Assembly: GCF_003852715.1 (NCBI RefSeq) | Contig: NZ_RIAV01000013.1 | Location: 1 to 64,000 of the forward strand | Direction: 5' to 3' | DNA from: Ectobacillus antri | GTDB lineage: Bacteria; Bacillota; Bacilli; Bacillales; Bacillaceae_G | Length of the DNA: 64,000 bases | Shown: positions 33,021 to 42,472 of the stretch, piece after piece | Numbering within the stretch: position 1 is the stretch's first letter | How the letters are laid out: every line of letters starts with the position of its first letter | The notes under the pieces: generated by a model | What the model was told of the DNA's origin: nothing | What the model saw: only the letters and a program-made list of their open reading frames with translations | Database searches by the model: none | Translations under genes and position numbers: made by a program

Positions 33021-34471
33021 TCGCTTTTAGGAAGTGCAATAAATACTTGTAGCGTATCCCCTTTACTTTCAGCCCAAATACGCCCGCCATGCAAATCAAC
33101 AATACGCTTTGTGATGGCTAAACCAAGACCAGATCCTTGAATGCGACTCGAACGCGCTTGATCCCTTCTGTAAAATTTATCGAATAATCGGGAAAGCTCC
33201 TTCTCTGGAATATTATCGGTTCTGTTCACCACCGCTATGACAATTTCGTGCTGTGCTTGTACAAGTGTCACCTTCACCTCCGAACGAGGATGACTATACT
33301 TCTGAGCGTTAGAAAGCAGATTATCAAACACGCGCACCATTTTTTCGATGTCGACTTCTATCTCCGTTGCATGCTCTGGTACGACCAAGCTCAACCGAAG
33401 TCCACGCTGTTCAAAAATAGGCACATATTCTCCAATGAATTGTCGCAGCACACCCGATAAGTCCACCTTTTCCTTCTCTAAAATGGTATCGTGTGAGGAA
33501 AGTTTCGTATATTCAAAGAGTTCGTTCATCAAATTGTTTAGCTTTATTGATGTATTGTATGTCACAGAAAGATATGCTTTCATTTCTTCTTCATTTTTGT
33601 AACGCCCATCTTGTAGCAAGCCTAAATATCCGATAATAGAAGTAAGCGGCGTTCGCAAATCATGAGATATATTTGTGATTAATTCGTTTTTCATTTGCTC
33701 TAGCGCCCGTTCTTTTTCAAAGCTATCTCGAAGCTCTTTTGTCATCCAATTGATATTTGACGCCAAGGAAGATAACTCATCTCTTCCCTTTACACGAATA
33801 AAATAATCCCAGTCCCTATGCGCAATTTTTCGCACACCGCTCTCTATCTCATGTATGTAGCGGATAATCGGCCTCATAAGAAGCAAAAAGACAAGAATAA
33901 ATCCACCTATGCTGCCAATAAAAGATAGCAATGTGGTTCTATTATAATCTCCAGGCGTAATATCCGGTTGTGTAAACGGAATTTGTCCGACAAGAAAACC
34001 TAAATCGTTCCGTAACAACGGATAAACAGCTAGAATACGCTCTGAATTCAACTCATTTCCTTTTTGGGCATCTATACCTAATTTATAGCTCAGTACTTCC
34101 TGTAAGTCCACATTTGTAGACTTTCCGCCGTCTAATAAAGCACTTCCTTCTTCATCATAGATTTGAAAAACTGCTTGCCTATTTAATCCTTTAGCATTTG
34201 CTACAGCTTTTTGAATTTCATCTCGTATTTCATCTTGGTCATGTATCGTGTAATTCTTTTCTTCTATAATTTTCCCTAGTTCATGAGCCATAACGTTTAA
34301 GTTATCTTGAAACTGTACGTATCTTGCACTAGAGTAGATAATGGGATTTTGCAGTTGAATGAGAACAAAAATTCCTGTTGCCGCCAAAAGGCAAATAATA
34401 AATATAACGATTAACCGGATATTCAGTCGACGGGACAACCATTTTTTAATGACCCTCGCCAGTCTGTTCAA
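33002..34471 (-). CDS. Sensor histidine kinase
   Basis: 489 aa. Two membrane helices (about 17-40 and 165-190) bracket an extracellular sensor of ~125 residues. A HAMP-like linker precedes HisKA with the phospho-acceptor in ELITNISHDLRTPLTSIIGYLG, and the HATPase has N-box FDNLLSNAQKYS and GSGLGLAITKRIVDLHGG. It overlaps the response regulator gene by 4 bp. Third gene of a methyltransferase-regulator-kinase operon. Signal unknown. Confidence 0.92.
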   Translation of the reverse strand: MNRLARVIKKWLSRRLNIRLIVIFIICLLAATGIFVLIQLQNPIIYSSARYVQFQDNLNVMAHELGKIIEEKNYTIHDQDEIRDEIQKAVANAKGLNRQAVFQIYDEEGSALLDGGKSTNVDLQEVLSYKLGIDAQKGNELNSERILAVYPLLRNDLGFLVGQIPFTQPDITPGDYNRTTLLSFIGSIGGFILVFLLLMRPIIRYIHEIESGVRKIAHRDWDYFIRVKGRDELSSLASNINWMTKELRDSFEKERALEQMKNELITNISHDLRTPLTSIIGYLGLLQDGRYKNEEEMKAYLSVTYNTSIKLNNLMNELFEYTKLSSHDTILEKEKVDLSGVLRQFIGEYVPIFEQRGLRLSLVVPEHATEIEVDIEKMVRVFDNLLSNAQKYSHPRSEVKVTLVQAQHEIVIAVVNRTDNIPEKELSRLFDKFYRRDQARSSRIQGSGLGLAITKRIVDLHGGRIWAESKGDTLQVFIALPKSESDEPR

Positions 34472-35148
34472 ACCTTATACCCCACTCCCCAAACCGTTTT
34501 TATATACAGAGGTTTTTTTGGGTTCTCTTCAATTTTTTCTCTTATTTTAGTAATATGAACCATCACTGTGTTATCCGATTTATAGAAGGGTTCTCCCCAA
34601 ACCATTTCATAAATTTTTTCAATGCTAAATACTTGCCCCTTATTGCGGACAAGCAAAGCAAGAATATCAAATTCTTTTGGTGTAAGACGCACATCTTGCT
34701 CTCCAATAAATACCTGTCTTGTTTCTTCTTCCATGCGCAGGTTTCCGACTTCAAGCACTTGCGATTCGTTCGGCTGATACGCTCGATACCGACGCAACTG
34801 CGATTTCACACGCGCAATCAATTCAAGCGGGTTAAAGGGCTTTACCATATAGTCATCCGCACCGCTCATCAATCCATGAATTTTGTCCATATCCTGTGAC
34901 TTTGCCGATAAAAAAATAATCGGCATTTCATAAGTCTCACGAATGCGCATACAGGTTTCGATCCCATCCATTCCGGGCATCATCACATCTAGTATGACCA
35001 AATCAGCTTTCATACGCTGTAGTAGCTCCAGCGCTTCTATCCCGGTTGATGCATGTGATACCTCGTATCCTTCGTTTTTCAGATAAATGGACAACACATT
35101 ACGAATATCTTCTTCATCATCTACCAATAAAATATTTGCATAGTTCAT
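34468..35148 (-). CDS. OmpR/PhoB-family response regulator
   Basis: 226 aa. Receiver domain with acidic pocket (VDDEED), phospho-acceptor Asp in LVILDVMMPGMDG (about residue 53), Lys in VKPFNP; then a winged-helix output domain (LTPKEFDILALLVRNKGQVFSIEKIYEMVWG ... VMVHITKIREKIE). Partner of the downstream kinase; it overlaps both neighbouring genes by 4 bp. Confidence 0.94.
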   Translation of the reverse strand: MNYANILLVDDEEDIRNVLSIYLKNEGYEVSHASTGIEALELLQRMKADLVILDVMMPGMDGIETCMRIRETYEMPIIFLSAKSQDMDKIHGLMSGADDYMVKPFNPLELIARVKSQLRRYRAYQPNESQVLEVGNLRMEEETRQVFIGEQDVRLTPKEFDILALLVRNKGQVFSIEKIYEMVWGEPFYKSDNTVMVHITKIREKIEENPKKPLYIKTVWGVGYKV

Positions 35149-35714
35149 ATATTCAATCCTTTCTTACACGTAAACACATAAGCGGGCGGTACATTTTGCC
35201 AAACTCGCTTCACCTTGATCTGTTCAAAAAAGCTTTTAAAAAAGATGCTTTTCACCTTTGAATATTGAAAGGTCATAAATGCCCCTTGCTCACTGAGTGT
35301 TTTTTCAGTTTCTTCCAATATACGCGTTGACACATCAGCTGGCAAGCTGGTAAAAGGCAAACCAGATATCACATAATCAGCTTTTGCAAAACCGTGCTGA
35401 CGAACATAATAAGATACATGTTCCGCTGAATCATTAATAATATATACATTTGGGATATGCCCATATGTTTGCTTCAGCTCCCAACAAAAAGCAGCATTCG
35501 TTTCTAGGATTAATAATATGGTTTCACTATGCTTAGATTCAATCAGTCTTTTTGTAAATACACCGGTGCCCGGACCATATTCTACAATGCATTTCGCTTT
35601 TGAGAAGTCGATAGATGCGATCATCTCTTGTGCAAGATACTTTGAGCTTGGTAAAACAGCTCCTACCGTTCTTGGCTCTTTCATAAATTGCTGTAAAAAT
35701 CCAACTGCACTCAT
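35145..35714 (-). CDS. Class I SAM-dependent methyltransferase (phospholipid N-methyltransferase-like)
   Basis: 189 aa. Motif I is VEYGPGTGVFTKRL (about residues 43-56), with the rest of the Rossmann core following (ILLILETNAAF, ADYVISGLPFTSLP). The start MSAVGFLQQFMKEPRTVGAVLPSSKYLAQEM is typical of the PmtA-like branch. Family members methylate phosphatidylethanolamine or act on other lipids; the substrate here is open. It is the first gene of the operon with the response regulator and kinase and overlaps the regulator by 4 bp. Confidence 0.85.
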   Translation of the reverse strand: MSAVGFLQQFMKEPRTVGAVLPSSKYLAQEMIASIDFSKAKCIVEYGPGTGVFTKRLIESKHSETILLILETNAAFCWELKQTYGHIPNVYIINDSAEHVSYYVRQHGFAKADYVISGLPFTSLPADVSTRILEETEKTLSEQGAFMTFQYSKVKSIFFKSFFEQIKVKRVWQNVPPAYVFTCKKGLNI

Positions 35715-35900
35715 CTCAATCTCTCCTTCTTTGTAGGTTCTATATAAGATATAAACATGAACTTGTATCAGCTATATGACCTACTTTACAGAGAAAACCT
35801 TAATATACTATGAAGAAAGTTCTTAAGATTTATTAAGAAAATTGAGTGTGCCTTTACAGGCTAGAAGAATATATAGATAAGATACCCCTTCCACTCCAAT

Positions 35901-35932
35901 AAAAAACGACTTTCCATTTACATGAAAAGTCG
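35901..35932 (-). terminator. Terminator of the COG0523 GTPase gene
   Basis: Minus strand: CGACTTTTC/GGAAAGTCG stem followed by TTTTTT. The stop codon lies in the loop. Confidence 0.85.
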
Positions 35933-36892
35933 CTCTTCCTTCTGATTACCCGTATGATTTTGCCATGAAAACGTATTTGCAAAGGACTGCTTCAAATCTG
36001 CCACAGCCTGTTTATCGCCAATAAACACGAGACTAGTACTTGTACTCGGATCATCAACGTACATCGCCTCTAGCCTTAGTAAGCCTGAAGCATACTGTAG
36101 CTCATATATCTCCTTCTTTCCTTCTAGCCTAACGATTCCTTTCCCTCTATATATGTTTTGAGGAAGCATTTTCACCCAGTCCTGTAATCGCTTCTGCGAT
36201 AAGATTGGTACATCTTCTAATCGAATAGCTTTTACAACAGCATGATGCGAGACTCTTTCCTCACTTTCTTGTGATAGAACGATACGCTTTTTCAGCACCT
36301 CATCAATCTGTATGTTACCAAACGACGTTTTATAAATAGAAACACCCGGTGCCAAGAAGGAACGTAGCTTTTGCTCTACACTAAGCAGCTTCTTCGCAGA
36401 GAGAACATCAGTTTTATTTAAAATGATATACGAGGCACACTTAATTTGATCTTTAAATAGTATGCGCATATCACTAGAGCTAAAGAAAATACTTGTATAC
36501 TCCAAAAAACGGGAAGCATCTACTACACCAATAACGGACTGAAGTGAAAGTGACAATGTATACTTAGGTTCTGTTAATACTTCAATGAGTTCTATTGGAT
36601 TTGCGACTCCCGTTCCTTCAATAATAAGTAAATCTATGTCCTTGCTTACCGTAAGCTCGTCCAAAACATCACGAAAATTATTTTGAATGGTACAGCAGAT
36701 GCAACCATCTAGCAATTCATTAACTTGATCTTCGGAGAATAAATGCTTCTCTACGTTTACCTTACCAAGTTCATTTAAGATAATCGCAGGCTTCTTCCCC
36801 GCTGCTTTTACAGCTTCAATCATACGTAGTAAAACTGTTGTTTTGCCACTCCCTAAAAACCCACTTAAAATATAGACTGGTGTACGCTTCAC
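35918..36892 (-). CDS. COG0523/CobW-family metallochaperone GTPase
   Basis: 324 aa. P-loop GFLGSGKTT near the N-terminus, the conserved metal-binding CxCC (GCICC) at about residue 65, Walker B-type LLIIEGTGVANP, and NKTD for guanine binding; the C-terminal CobW domain (AVVKAIRLED ... YRGKGIVRLEGK) follows. These GTPases insert or store Zn, Co or Ni; some Bacillus members are Zur-regulated. The GTG at 36892 is chosen because AAAGGGGAG lies 6 nt upstream. No clear Zur box is visible; only a weak TGATAATTCTGAC-like stretch. Confidence 0.88.
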   Translation of the reverse strand: MKRTPVYILSGFLGSGKTTVLLRMIEAVKAAGKKPAIILNELGKVNVEKHLFSEDQVNELLDGCICCTIQNNFRDVLDELTVSKDIDLLIIEGTGVANPIELIEVLTEPKYTLSLSLQSVIGVVDASRFLEYTSIFFSSSDMRILFKDQIKCASYIILNKTDVLSAKKLLSVEQKLRSFLAPGVSIYKTSFGNIQIDEVLKKRIVLSQESEERVSHHAVVKAIRLEDVPILSQKRLQDWVKMLPQNIYRGKGIVRLEGKKEIYELQYASGLLRLEAMYVDDPSTSTSLVFIGDKQAVADLKQSFANTFSWQNHTGNQKEERLFM

Positions 36893-36979
36893 GATTTTCT
36901 CCCCTTTACACAAGCTATCATAATCTATTCTATCATCTAATAGTCAGAATTATCATTATTTTAATGGGATCTAAAACAA

Positions 36980-37004
36980 AAAAGCTTACATCGTTGTAAG
37001 CTTT
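36980..37004 (-). terminator. Orphan minus-strand hairpin with T run
   Basis: Perfect 10-bp stem AAAGCTTACA/TGTAAGCTTT; the minus strand continues TTTTTTGTTTT. It lies upstream of the GTPase gene and downstream of no recognisable minus-strand gene, so it is either a leader attenuator or guards against transcription from the repeat region. Confidence 0.55.
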
Positions 37005-37055
37005 TACAGCAAACTTCATATCTGTTCTTCCTCTCCTTATCTGTCTCTTATTACT

Positions 37056-37232
37056 CTATAAGTGCATATTATTTCTCCGCCATATTAATAGCCAGAAAAT
37101 AAAAATGCTAGAATGCTTCACTAGGTGCGTACAGTCTTTACGTAACACGGAAGGTTATTAGACCACAACCACACATCTTCCATTCCTCTCTCCCATCTAA
37201 AAAAGAAGGTTCATTTTTCTACTATTATTAAC
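37056..37232 (+). repeat. ~188-bp dispersed repeat, degenerate copy 4
   Basis: Clearly related to copy 2 over its whole length (CTATAAGTGCATATTATTT, GCCAGAAAATAA, TAACACGG, GACCACAACCACAC, AAAAAAGAAGGTTC) but with many substitutions. The terminal repeats have eroded. It lies in the intergenic region between the GTPase and MoxR genes. Confidence 0.75.
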
Positions 37233-37391
37233 ATAAAAACTTGAACATCCTTTTTATCCTACCGAAATTCTCACCTAGAAAAAAGACATGTTGCTTTTCT
37301 TTTATATTACAAAATATTTACACCCGTATCTGTTTCTTTGCACATGCTGTCAAAACAAGTTATCATAACAGAAGCACGATGAAAGGAATGA

Positions 37392-38291
37392 ATGGTGATA
37401 CTGATGAAACTTCCAGTAAATGAGAAACTACAAAGACTTCTAAATGAAGTACATGAAACAAATAAAAAAAAGATTGGTAATGACGTCTCCTTGATTGGCA
37501 GCAAATTATATAAAGCACAAGATGCAAGTATTTTAGAAGATGCGATTACAGCTTTGCTTCTTGGCAAAAACGTTTTACTCAAAGGACCAACTGGTAGCGG
37601 TAAAACCGTTTTAGCAGAAACACTTTCTTATCTATTTCAAAAACCAATGCACAGCATTAACTGTTCTGTGGACTTGGATGTAGAAGGTATCCTTGGCTAT
37701 AATACCCTGCGCTCTGATGGCAGTAACTCTCATGTAGTGTTCGTTGACGGGCCGCTTATGAAAGCGATGAAGAACGGTCATTTCTTATATATTGACGAAA
37801 TTAATATGGCAAAACCAGAAACTCTACCACTTTTACACGGCGCACTCGATTATCGCAAAATGGTGACTAATCCCTTTACACAAGAAGTCGTATACGGTGA
37901 TAAAGACTATCGTGTCATTGCGGCGATTAACGAGGGGTACGTAGGAACAAGCGAATTAAATGAAGCTTTAAAAAACCGCTTTGTAATTATAGAAGTTCCT
38001 TATATTCAAGGCGATACATTAAAAGACTTGCTTGTAAGCGAATCGAAGCAAACAGATATGCACATTATTGAAAAGTTTACAAAATTTTCAAGAGACCTTA
38101 TTCCATTGGCACGCGATGGCAGAATTAGTGAAGAAGCGGCAAGTATTCGCGGTATTATTGATGCTTGTGACCTAAGCGTATACATTCCTGTTCTTCGTGC
38201 AATTGAGCGAAGCATCGTAGCAAAAATGAGTGATGAAACCGAACAAATGACACTTCGTGAGCTTGCGGAAAGTTATTTCCTAGAGGAATAG
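37392..38291 (+). CDS. MoxR-type AAA+ ATPase (YojN/NorQ-like)
   Basis: 299 aa. Walker A GPTGSGKTVLAETL (about residue 64), Walker B FLYIDEINMA, sensor and Arg-finger regions (IAAINEGYVGTSELNEALKNRF). It matches the MoxR/NorQ/CbbQ group and the YojN-YojO pair of B. subtilis. Such ATPases act with VWA-domain partners as chaperones in the assembly or metal loading of enzymes. Starts at ATG after AAAGGAATGA; 2 bp separate it from its VWA partner. Confidence 0.88.
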   Translation: MVILMKLPVNEKLQRLLNEVHETNKKKIGNDVSLIGSKLYKAQDASILEDAITALLLGKNVLLKGPTGSGKTVLAETLSYLFQKPMHSINCSVDLDVEGILGYNTLRSDGSNSHVVFVDGPLMKAMKNGHFLYIDEINMAKPETLPLLHGALDYRKMVTNPFTQEVVYGDKDYRVIAAINEGYVGTSELNEALKNRFVIIEVPYIQGDTLKDLLVSESKQTDMHIIEKFTKFSRDLIPLARDGRISEEAASIRGIIDACDLSVYIPVLRAIERSIVAKMSDETEQMTLRELAESYFLEE

Positions 38292-38293
38292 AC

Positions 38294-40168
38294 ATGAGAC
38301 AAATATTCACAGATAAAAAAATTGATGCTTCGTTATTTCTTCGCATGGAAAACTTAATGTACGCTTTGCTGAAAAGTAAAGATGCATTTTTAGAGTACGG
38401 CTATCAAGCTTACTACGACGAATTAGAAAATAAGGTTGTCATCAGCCGCTTCTGGGACGATCGTCATCCAAACGATAAAGCAATTGGGCTAAAAAGCGAA
38501 GTGTATCTCAAAGCATTAGGGTATAAACACTTCGCAGACATGAATTTAATTCGCTCTTATAGCTTGGAATTACAAGCCTCACCCCTACGAAGCTTTTTAA
38601 CACAGCTATTTGTACTTTTGGAGGATTTGCGTACAGAAGAATTAATAAAAAAAGAGCGACCCGGTACTGCTTCTATTTTTAAACGTCGACGTACCCTCTA
38701 TCGCAATCATTTTACGTCACAATTTGAGATTAACCGCATTCGCAACTTTCAAAGCGATATGCTGTTTTGCTTATGCTATTTGGCATTAACAAGCGATAAG
38801 TATGAAAGCTATGCAAACGAATATTTTGAACAAATTGAGCTGATTCTCCATGATGCTTTCCATGCCACAAATACAGAGGAAACGATGTATGTTGTGGAGA
38901 AAATCCGCTATCGCCTTGAGGAGGTACTTCACAGCGATATGATTAACCACTACTTTGGTCTTGCACCACTGAATAGTGACGCGGCTGAAGCAAAGAAAGA
39001 GGAAAAAGCAAAAGAACTCGCGAACTGCGATATACAACAACTCAACGATAATGAGAAAAAGAATAAGGAAGAGGAATCGTTCTCAACTTGGCATCGTGAA
39101 AATAAAAACAATGACAATGAAAACTTTTTGCGTTTCGAACTCGAAAGCGGCACAAAAACAAATCTAATGGGACATGCGGCGCGTGAATCAGAAGATCAAG
39201 ATCAAGCTATGGCGTCCGTTCAAGGTCAGTCAAAACAGAGCTCGCAATCAAACTTTGGAACAGAAACGCTTGATGCAATAGCTACCTCTAATGCTGAAGG
39301 CACTCCATATGGTAAGTTTAATGTAGGTGCCGTTCATCGCTTTAAAGAAGCTCGTAAGCCTTCACCTGGTGAAAAGGCAGAGTATCAGGTTATCAAATCG
39401 CTTGTTAATAAAGATGTAAAAGAGTTAAAAAAGACGATTGAAAAGACCATTGAAAATAAAACAAACGCAACTTCTGAAAAGTTTTACGGTCGCCTTGGCA
39501 AAAAGCTACTTCGTATATATACAGAAAAACAACCTCGTTTATTTTACAAAAAAGGGCAGGAGTCAAAAGAACTAGATGTTACGTTTCATCTTCTTATTGA
39601 TTGCTCCGGCTCTATGTTTAATAAAATGGAAGAAACAAAAAAAAGCGTTGTTTTATTTCATGAAGCCTTAAAGTCTTTAAAAATCCCCCACGCCATCAGC
39701 GGCTTCTGGGAAGATGCTTCAAACGCCAAAAAAGAACACAAGCCAAACATCATTCATGAGGTCATTACACATCGTCACTCCATAACACCAGGCATAGGAC
39801 CTGAGATTATGCAGCTCCGTGAAGAAGAAGATAACCGAGATGGCTATATTATCCGAATCATATCTGATTTACTCGTAAAAAGACGAGAAAAGCATAAATT
39901 TTTACTTGTCTTTACAGACGGCGAGCCATCAGCTTTAGATTACAATCAAGATGGCATTTTAGATACACATGAGGCCGTAAAACTAGCACGTAAGAAAGGG
40001 CTAGAGGTTATCGGTATTTTCATTGAAGAAGGCGAAGCAAAAGAAGAAACATATGCTCTTATGAAAAATATTTATAACCATCACTTCTTGGTTGCGAACC
40101 ATGCAGAGGATTTGCGACATAAAATTAAGCCGCTCTTAAAGAAACTGCTGTTAAAAACAATTCAATAG
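38294..40168 (+). CDS. VWA-domain partner of MoxR ATPase (YojO/NorD-like)
   Basis: 624 aa. The C-terminal von Willebrand A domain (about 420-620) has the MIDAS motif DCSGSMFNKM and later FTDGEPS. The long N-terminal helical part contains a charged linker (~230-330, KKEEKAKELANC ... EDQDQAMASVQGQSKQSSQS). Same operon as the AAA+ ATPase; the pair matches YojN-YojO/NorQ-NorD. No nitric oxide reductase is nearby, so the client enzyme is unknown. Confidence 0.88.
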   Translation: MRQIFTDKKIDASLFLRMENLMYALLKSKDAFLEYGYQAYYDELENKVVISRFWDDRHPNDKAIGLKSEVYLKALGYKHFADMNLIRSYSLELQASPLRSFLTQLFVLLEDLRTEELIKKERPGTASIFKRRRTLYRNHFTSQFEINRIRNFQSDMLFCLCYLALTSDKYESYANEYFEQIELILHDAFHATNTEETMYVVEKIRYRLEEVLHSDMINHYFGLAPLNSDAAEAKKEEKAKELANCDIQQLNDNEKKNKEEESFSTWHRENKNNDNENFLRFELESGTKTNLMGHAARESEDQDQAMASVQGQSKQSSQSNFGTETLDAIATSNAEGTPYGKFNVGAVHRFKEARKPSPGEKAEYQVIKSLVNKDVKELKKTIEKTIENKTNATSEKFYGRLGKKLLRIYTEKQPRLFYKKGQESKELDVTFHLLIDCSGSMFNKMEETKKSVVLFHEALKSLKIPHAISGFWEDASNAKKEHKPNIIHEVITHRHSITPGIGPEIMQLREEEDNRDGYIIRIISDLLVKRREKHKFLLVFTDGEPSALDYNQDGILDTHEAVKLARKKGLEVIGIFIEEGEAKEETYALMKNIYNHHFLVANHAEDLRHKIKPLLKKLLLKTIQ

Positions 40169-40216
40169 TGAAAAGCAGTTAACTGATACACCTTAAAATC
40201 CAACATTTTTTAAGGT

Positions 40217-40268
40217 GGACATAAAGAAAGGCACGAAGCATTTTCGCTTCGTGCCTTTCTTTATGTCC
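40217..40268. terminator. Strong bidirectional terminator
   Basis: A perfect 23-bp stem with a 6-nt loop (40240-40245) between the convergent VWA gene and the siderophore operon. A- and T-rich arms near both ends. Confidence 0.92.
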
Positions 40269-40291
40269 AAATTTGAACATCCGCCCGGAAT

Positions 40292-40534
40292 TTACGAGCG
40301 ATATAATTGTCCATTGCGCACCTCAGCTACCATATCGGTACCCTCACCGATAAATAGGCCATTACTCAAACCGTGATCGTATGTGTTATAAAAATACCCT
40401 TTATGTACATTTCCCGGCGCCGCAGCTTCACTCCACAAATGGCTGTATTCTTCCTGAGATAGAAGAACCATATTGCTTTCATTGCCAATTAGATACGCCG
40501 GAATTTTTCCTGTTAAAAACCCATGTTGTTCCAT
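40292..40534 (-). CDS. Small conserved-looking protein at the end of the siderophore operon
   Basis: 80 aa. The start at 40534 (MEQHGFLTGKIPAYLI) is chosen because GGGAGGTG lies 6 nt before it. No signal peptide, membrane helix or cysteine; rich in aromatic and Gly residues (NVHKGYFYNTYDHGLSNGLFIGEGTD). It is the last gene of the Fec-type ABC operon, 48 bp after the ATPase. I do not recognise the family; the strong ribosome site and operon position argue that it is real. Confidence 0.6.
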   Translation of the reverse strand: MEQHGFLTGKIPAYLIGNESNMVLLSQEEYSHLWSEAAAPGNVHKGYFYNTYDHGLSNGLFIGEGTDMVAEVRNGQLYRS

Positions 40535-40582
40535 AGCTACACCTCCCGTTACAGCATGCCCCATTTTAAACAGGGCTATGCG

Positions 40583-41401
40583 TCACGAAATAATAGCATT
40601 TTGTTTAACAACACAACGTCCCTTACCTTGCGGGATACATAGTGGTGTTCCGAATAACGGATCTGCCGTAATTTTACATTCCATCCGAAATACATCACGT
40701 ACCAATTGACAGCTAATAATATCTTCAGGTTTTCCCTGCGCATATACCTTTTTATCGCGAATCGCTACAATGTGATGTGCATAGCGACAAGCAAGGTTCA
40801 AGTCGTGAAGTACCATAACAACCGTTCGCTTTTCCTTTTCATTCAATTCAAACAACAAATCTAAAATTTCAATTTGATGCGTCATATCTAAATATGTTGT
40901 AGGTTCATCAAGCAAGATAATTTCTGTTTCTTGTGCAAGTGTCATTGCAATCCAAGCGCGTTGCCGTTGTCCCCCGGAAAGAGAATCTACTTGCCGATCG
41001 GCAAGTTCTGTCATACCCGTCGCTGCAAGTGCGTTTTGGACCGCCTGTTCATCGCGCTGTGACCATTGCTTAAACCATGATTGGTATGGATAGCGCCCTT
41101 GCTTTACCAATTGCAGTACTGTTAAACCTTCCGGAGCAATTGGTCCTTGCGGCAAGATTGCCATGCGGCGAGCAACTTCCTTGGTAGGCAATTTGTCAAT
41201 TGCTTCTCCTTCTAAGAGAACCGTTCCAGAAGAAGGCTTCAATAATCGTGCCAAAGAGCGTAACAAAGTTGACTTACCACAACCATTGCCGCCAATAAAT
41301 ACGGTAATTTCTCCCTTAGGAATTTCAAGGTTTAGTTTATCTATAATTAATGTGTCACCATAGGATAATTTTAGTTCTTTTGTTTTTAACTGCATAGACA
41401 T
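40583..41401 (-). CDS. Siderophore ABC transporter ATP-binding protein (FecE-like)
   Basis: 272 aa. Walker [13 protein letters not shown], signature [13 protein letters not shown], Walker [12 protein letters not shown] and the His switch HDLN. Sequence around [35 protein letters not shown] is typical of iron-siderophore/cobalamin ATPases. It powers the two FecCD-type permeases just upstream. GGAAG lies 6 nt before the start. Confidence 0.92.
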   Translation of the reverse strand: MSMQLKTKELKLSYGDTLIIDKLNLEIPKGEITVFIGGNGCGKSTLLRSLARLLKPSSGTVLLEGEAIDKLPTKEVARRMAILPQGPIAPEGLTVLQLVKQGRYPYQSWFKQWSQRDEQAVQNALAATGMTELADRQVDSLSGGQRQRAWIAMTLAQETEIILLDEPTTYLDMTHQIEILDLLFELNEKEKRTVVMVLHDLNLACRYAHHIVAIRDKKVYAQGKPEDIISCQLVRDVFRMECKITADPLFGTPLCIPQGKGRCVVKQNAIIS

Positions 41402-41413
41402 ATCTTCCTTTTC

Positions 41414-42472
41414 TTATGCATTTCGGCTTTTATATAGCAAATAGACAAAGTACGGCGCACCGATTGCTGCCGTAAACACGCCCGCTGGAATTTCCAATGG
41501 TGAAAATGCCATGCGTCCAATTAAATCAGCGATTAATACAAGAATGGCACCAACAAGTGCAGAAACCGGAATTAAAGCACCAAATGCCGAACCAACCAAT
41601 CGTCTGGCAATATGGGGTGCCATTAAACCTACGAACCCAATTGCGCCCGAAAATGCCACGGCCCCTCCAATTAGCGCTGTACAAATCAACAGTAGCACTA
41701 GACGCTGTTTTTGTACTTCATTTCCCAATCCAATCGCCAGTTCATCGCCGAGTTCTTGTACATTTAATTTTCTAGCCAATATGAATGTTATCACAATGAG
41801 AACAAGGGTCCAAGGCGCAAGTATCGCTACATTCTTCCAATTAGATCCGTACACCGTACCCGTCAACCAAATATTTGCCTGGCTCGCCTGATGAATTGGA
41901 CCTAAAATCATAAACAATGTTGTCAACGCTTTAGCAAGCGCGGAAATACCAATTCCGATAAGCACCATGCGTAACGGCGGGACTTCACCATTTTTAAAGG
42001 ACAACGTGTATAATAATAAAGCTGTTATCGTAGCCCCTGCAAATGCGCCAAGCGGTAACCAATGCACACTAATTGTTAAAGCGCCGCTTCGATCGCTGAA
42101 CAGGGCTAAAAATAAAACAACTGCCACACCAGCTCCACCTGTCACACCTAACACTTCAGGTGATGCAAGCGGATTACGAATTAATCCTTGCAAAATACCC
42201 CCAGCAACCGCAAGTGCCATACCTACAAGTAAAGCAATTAAAATACGTGGCATGCGAAATGACATCACAATTAAAAAATCTGTTTCAGAACCTTGTCCAA
42301 TCAGAGCTTGAAATACGACCCACGGCGCGATTTTCATTTCTCCCATTCCCGCACTTGTAAAAAAGATGACTATAACAACAGCTAAAAGACTAGCGAATGT
42401 GAAGATTGCTTTTCTATCTATTAAAAAAGATGCAAAATCTTTTCCAATTCGGAACGTTATGTGCTTTTTCAT
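41414..42472 (-). CDS. Siderophore ABC transporter permease, FecCD family (second)
   Basis: 352 aa, about 10 transmembrane helices. FecCD hallmarks: LRMVLIGIGISALAKALTTL, AFSGAIGFVGLMAPHIARRLVG and IPAGVFTAAIGAPYFVYLL. It overlaps the first permease gene by 4 bp, so they are coupled as a heterodimer. Confidence 0.92.
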   Translation of the reverse strand: MKKHITFRIGKDFASFLIDRKAIFTFASLLAVVIVIFFTSAGMGEMKIAPWVVFQALIGQGSETDFLIVMSFRMPRILIALLVGMALAVAGGILQGLIRNPLASPEVLGVTGGAGVAVVLFLALFSDRSGALTISVHWLPLGAFAGATITALLLYTLSFKNGEVPPLRMVLIGIGISALAKALTTLFMILGPIHQASQANIWLTGTVYGSNWKNVAILAPWTLVLIVITFILARKLNVQELGDELAIGLGNEVQKQRLVLLLICTALIGGAVAFSGAIGFVGLMAPHIARRLVGSAFGALIPVSALVGAILVLIADLIGRMAFSPLEIPAGVFTAAIGAPYFVYLLYKSRNA

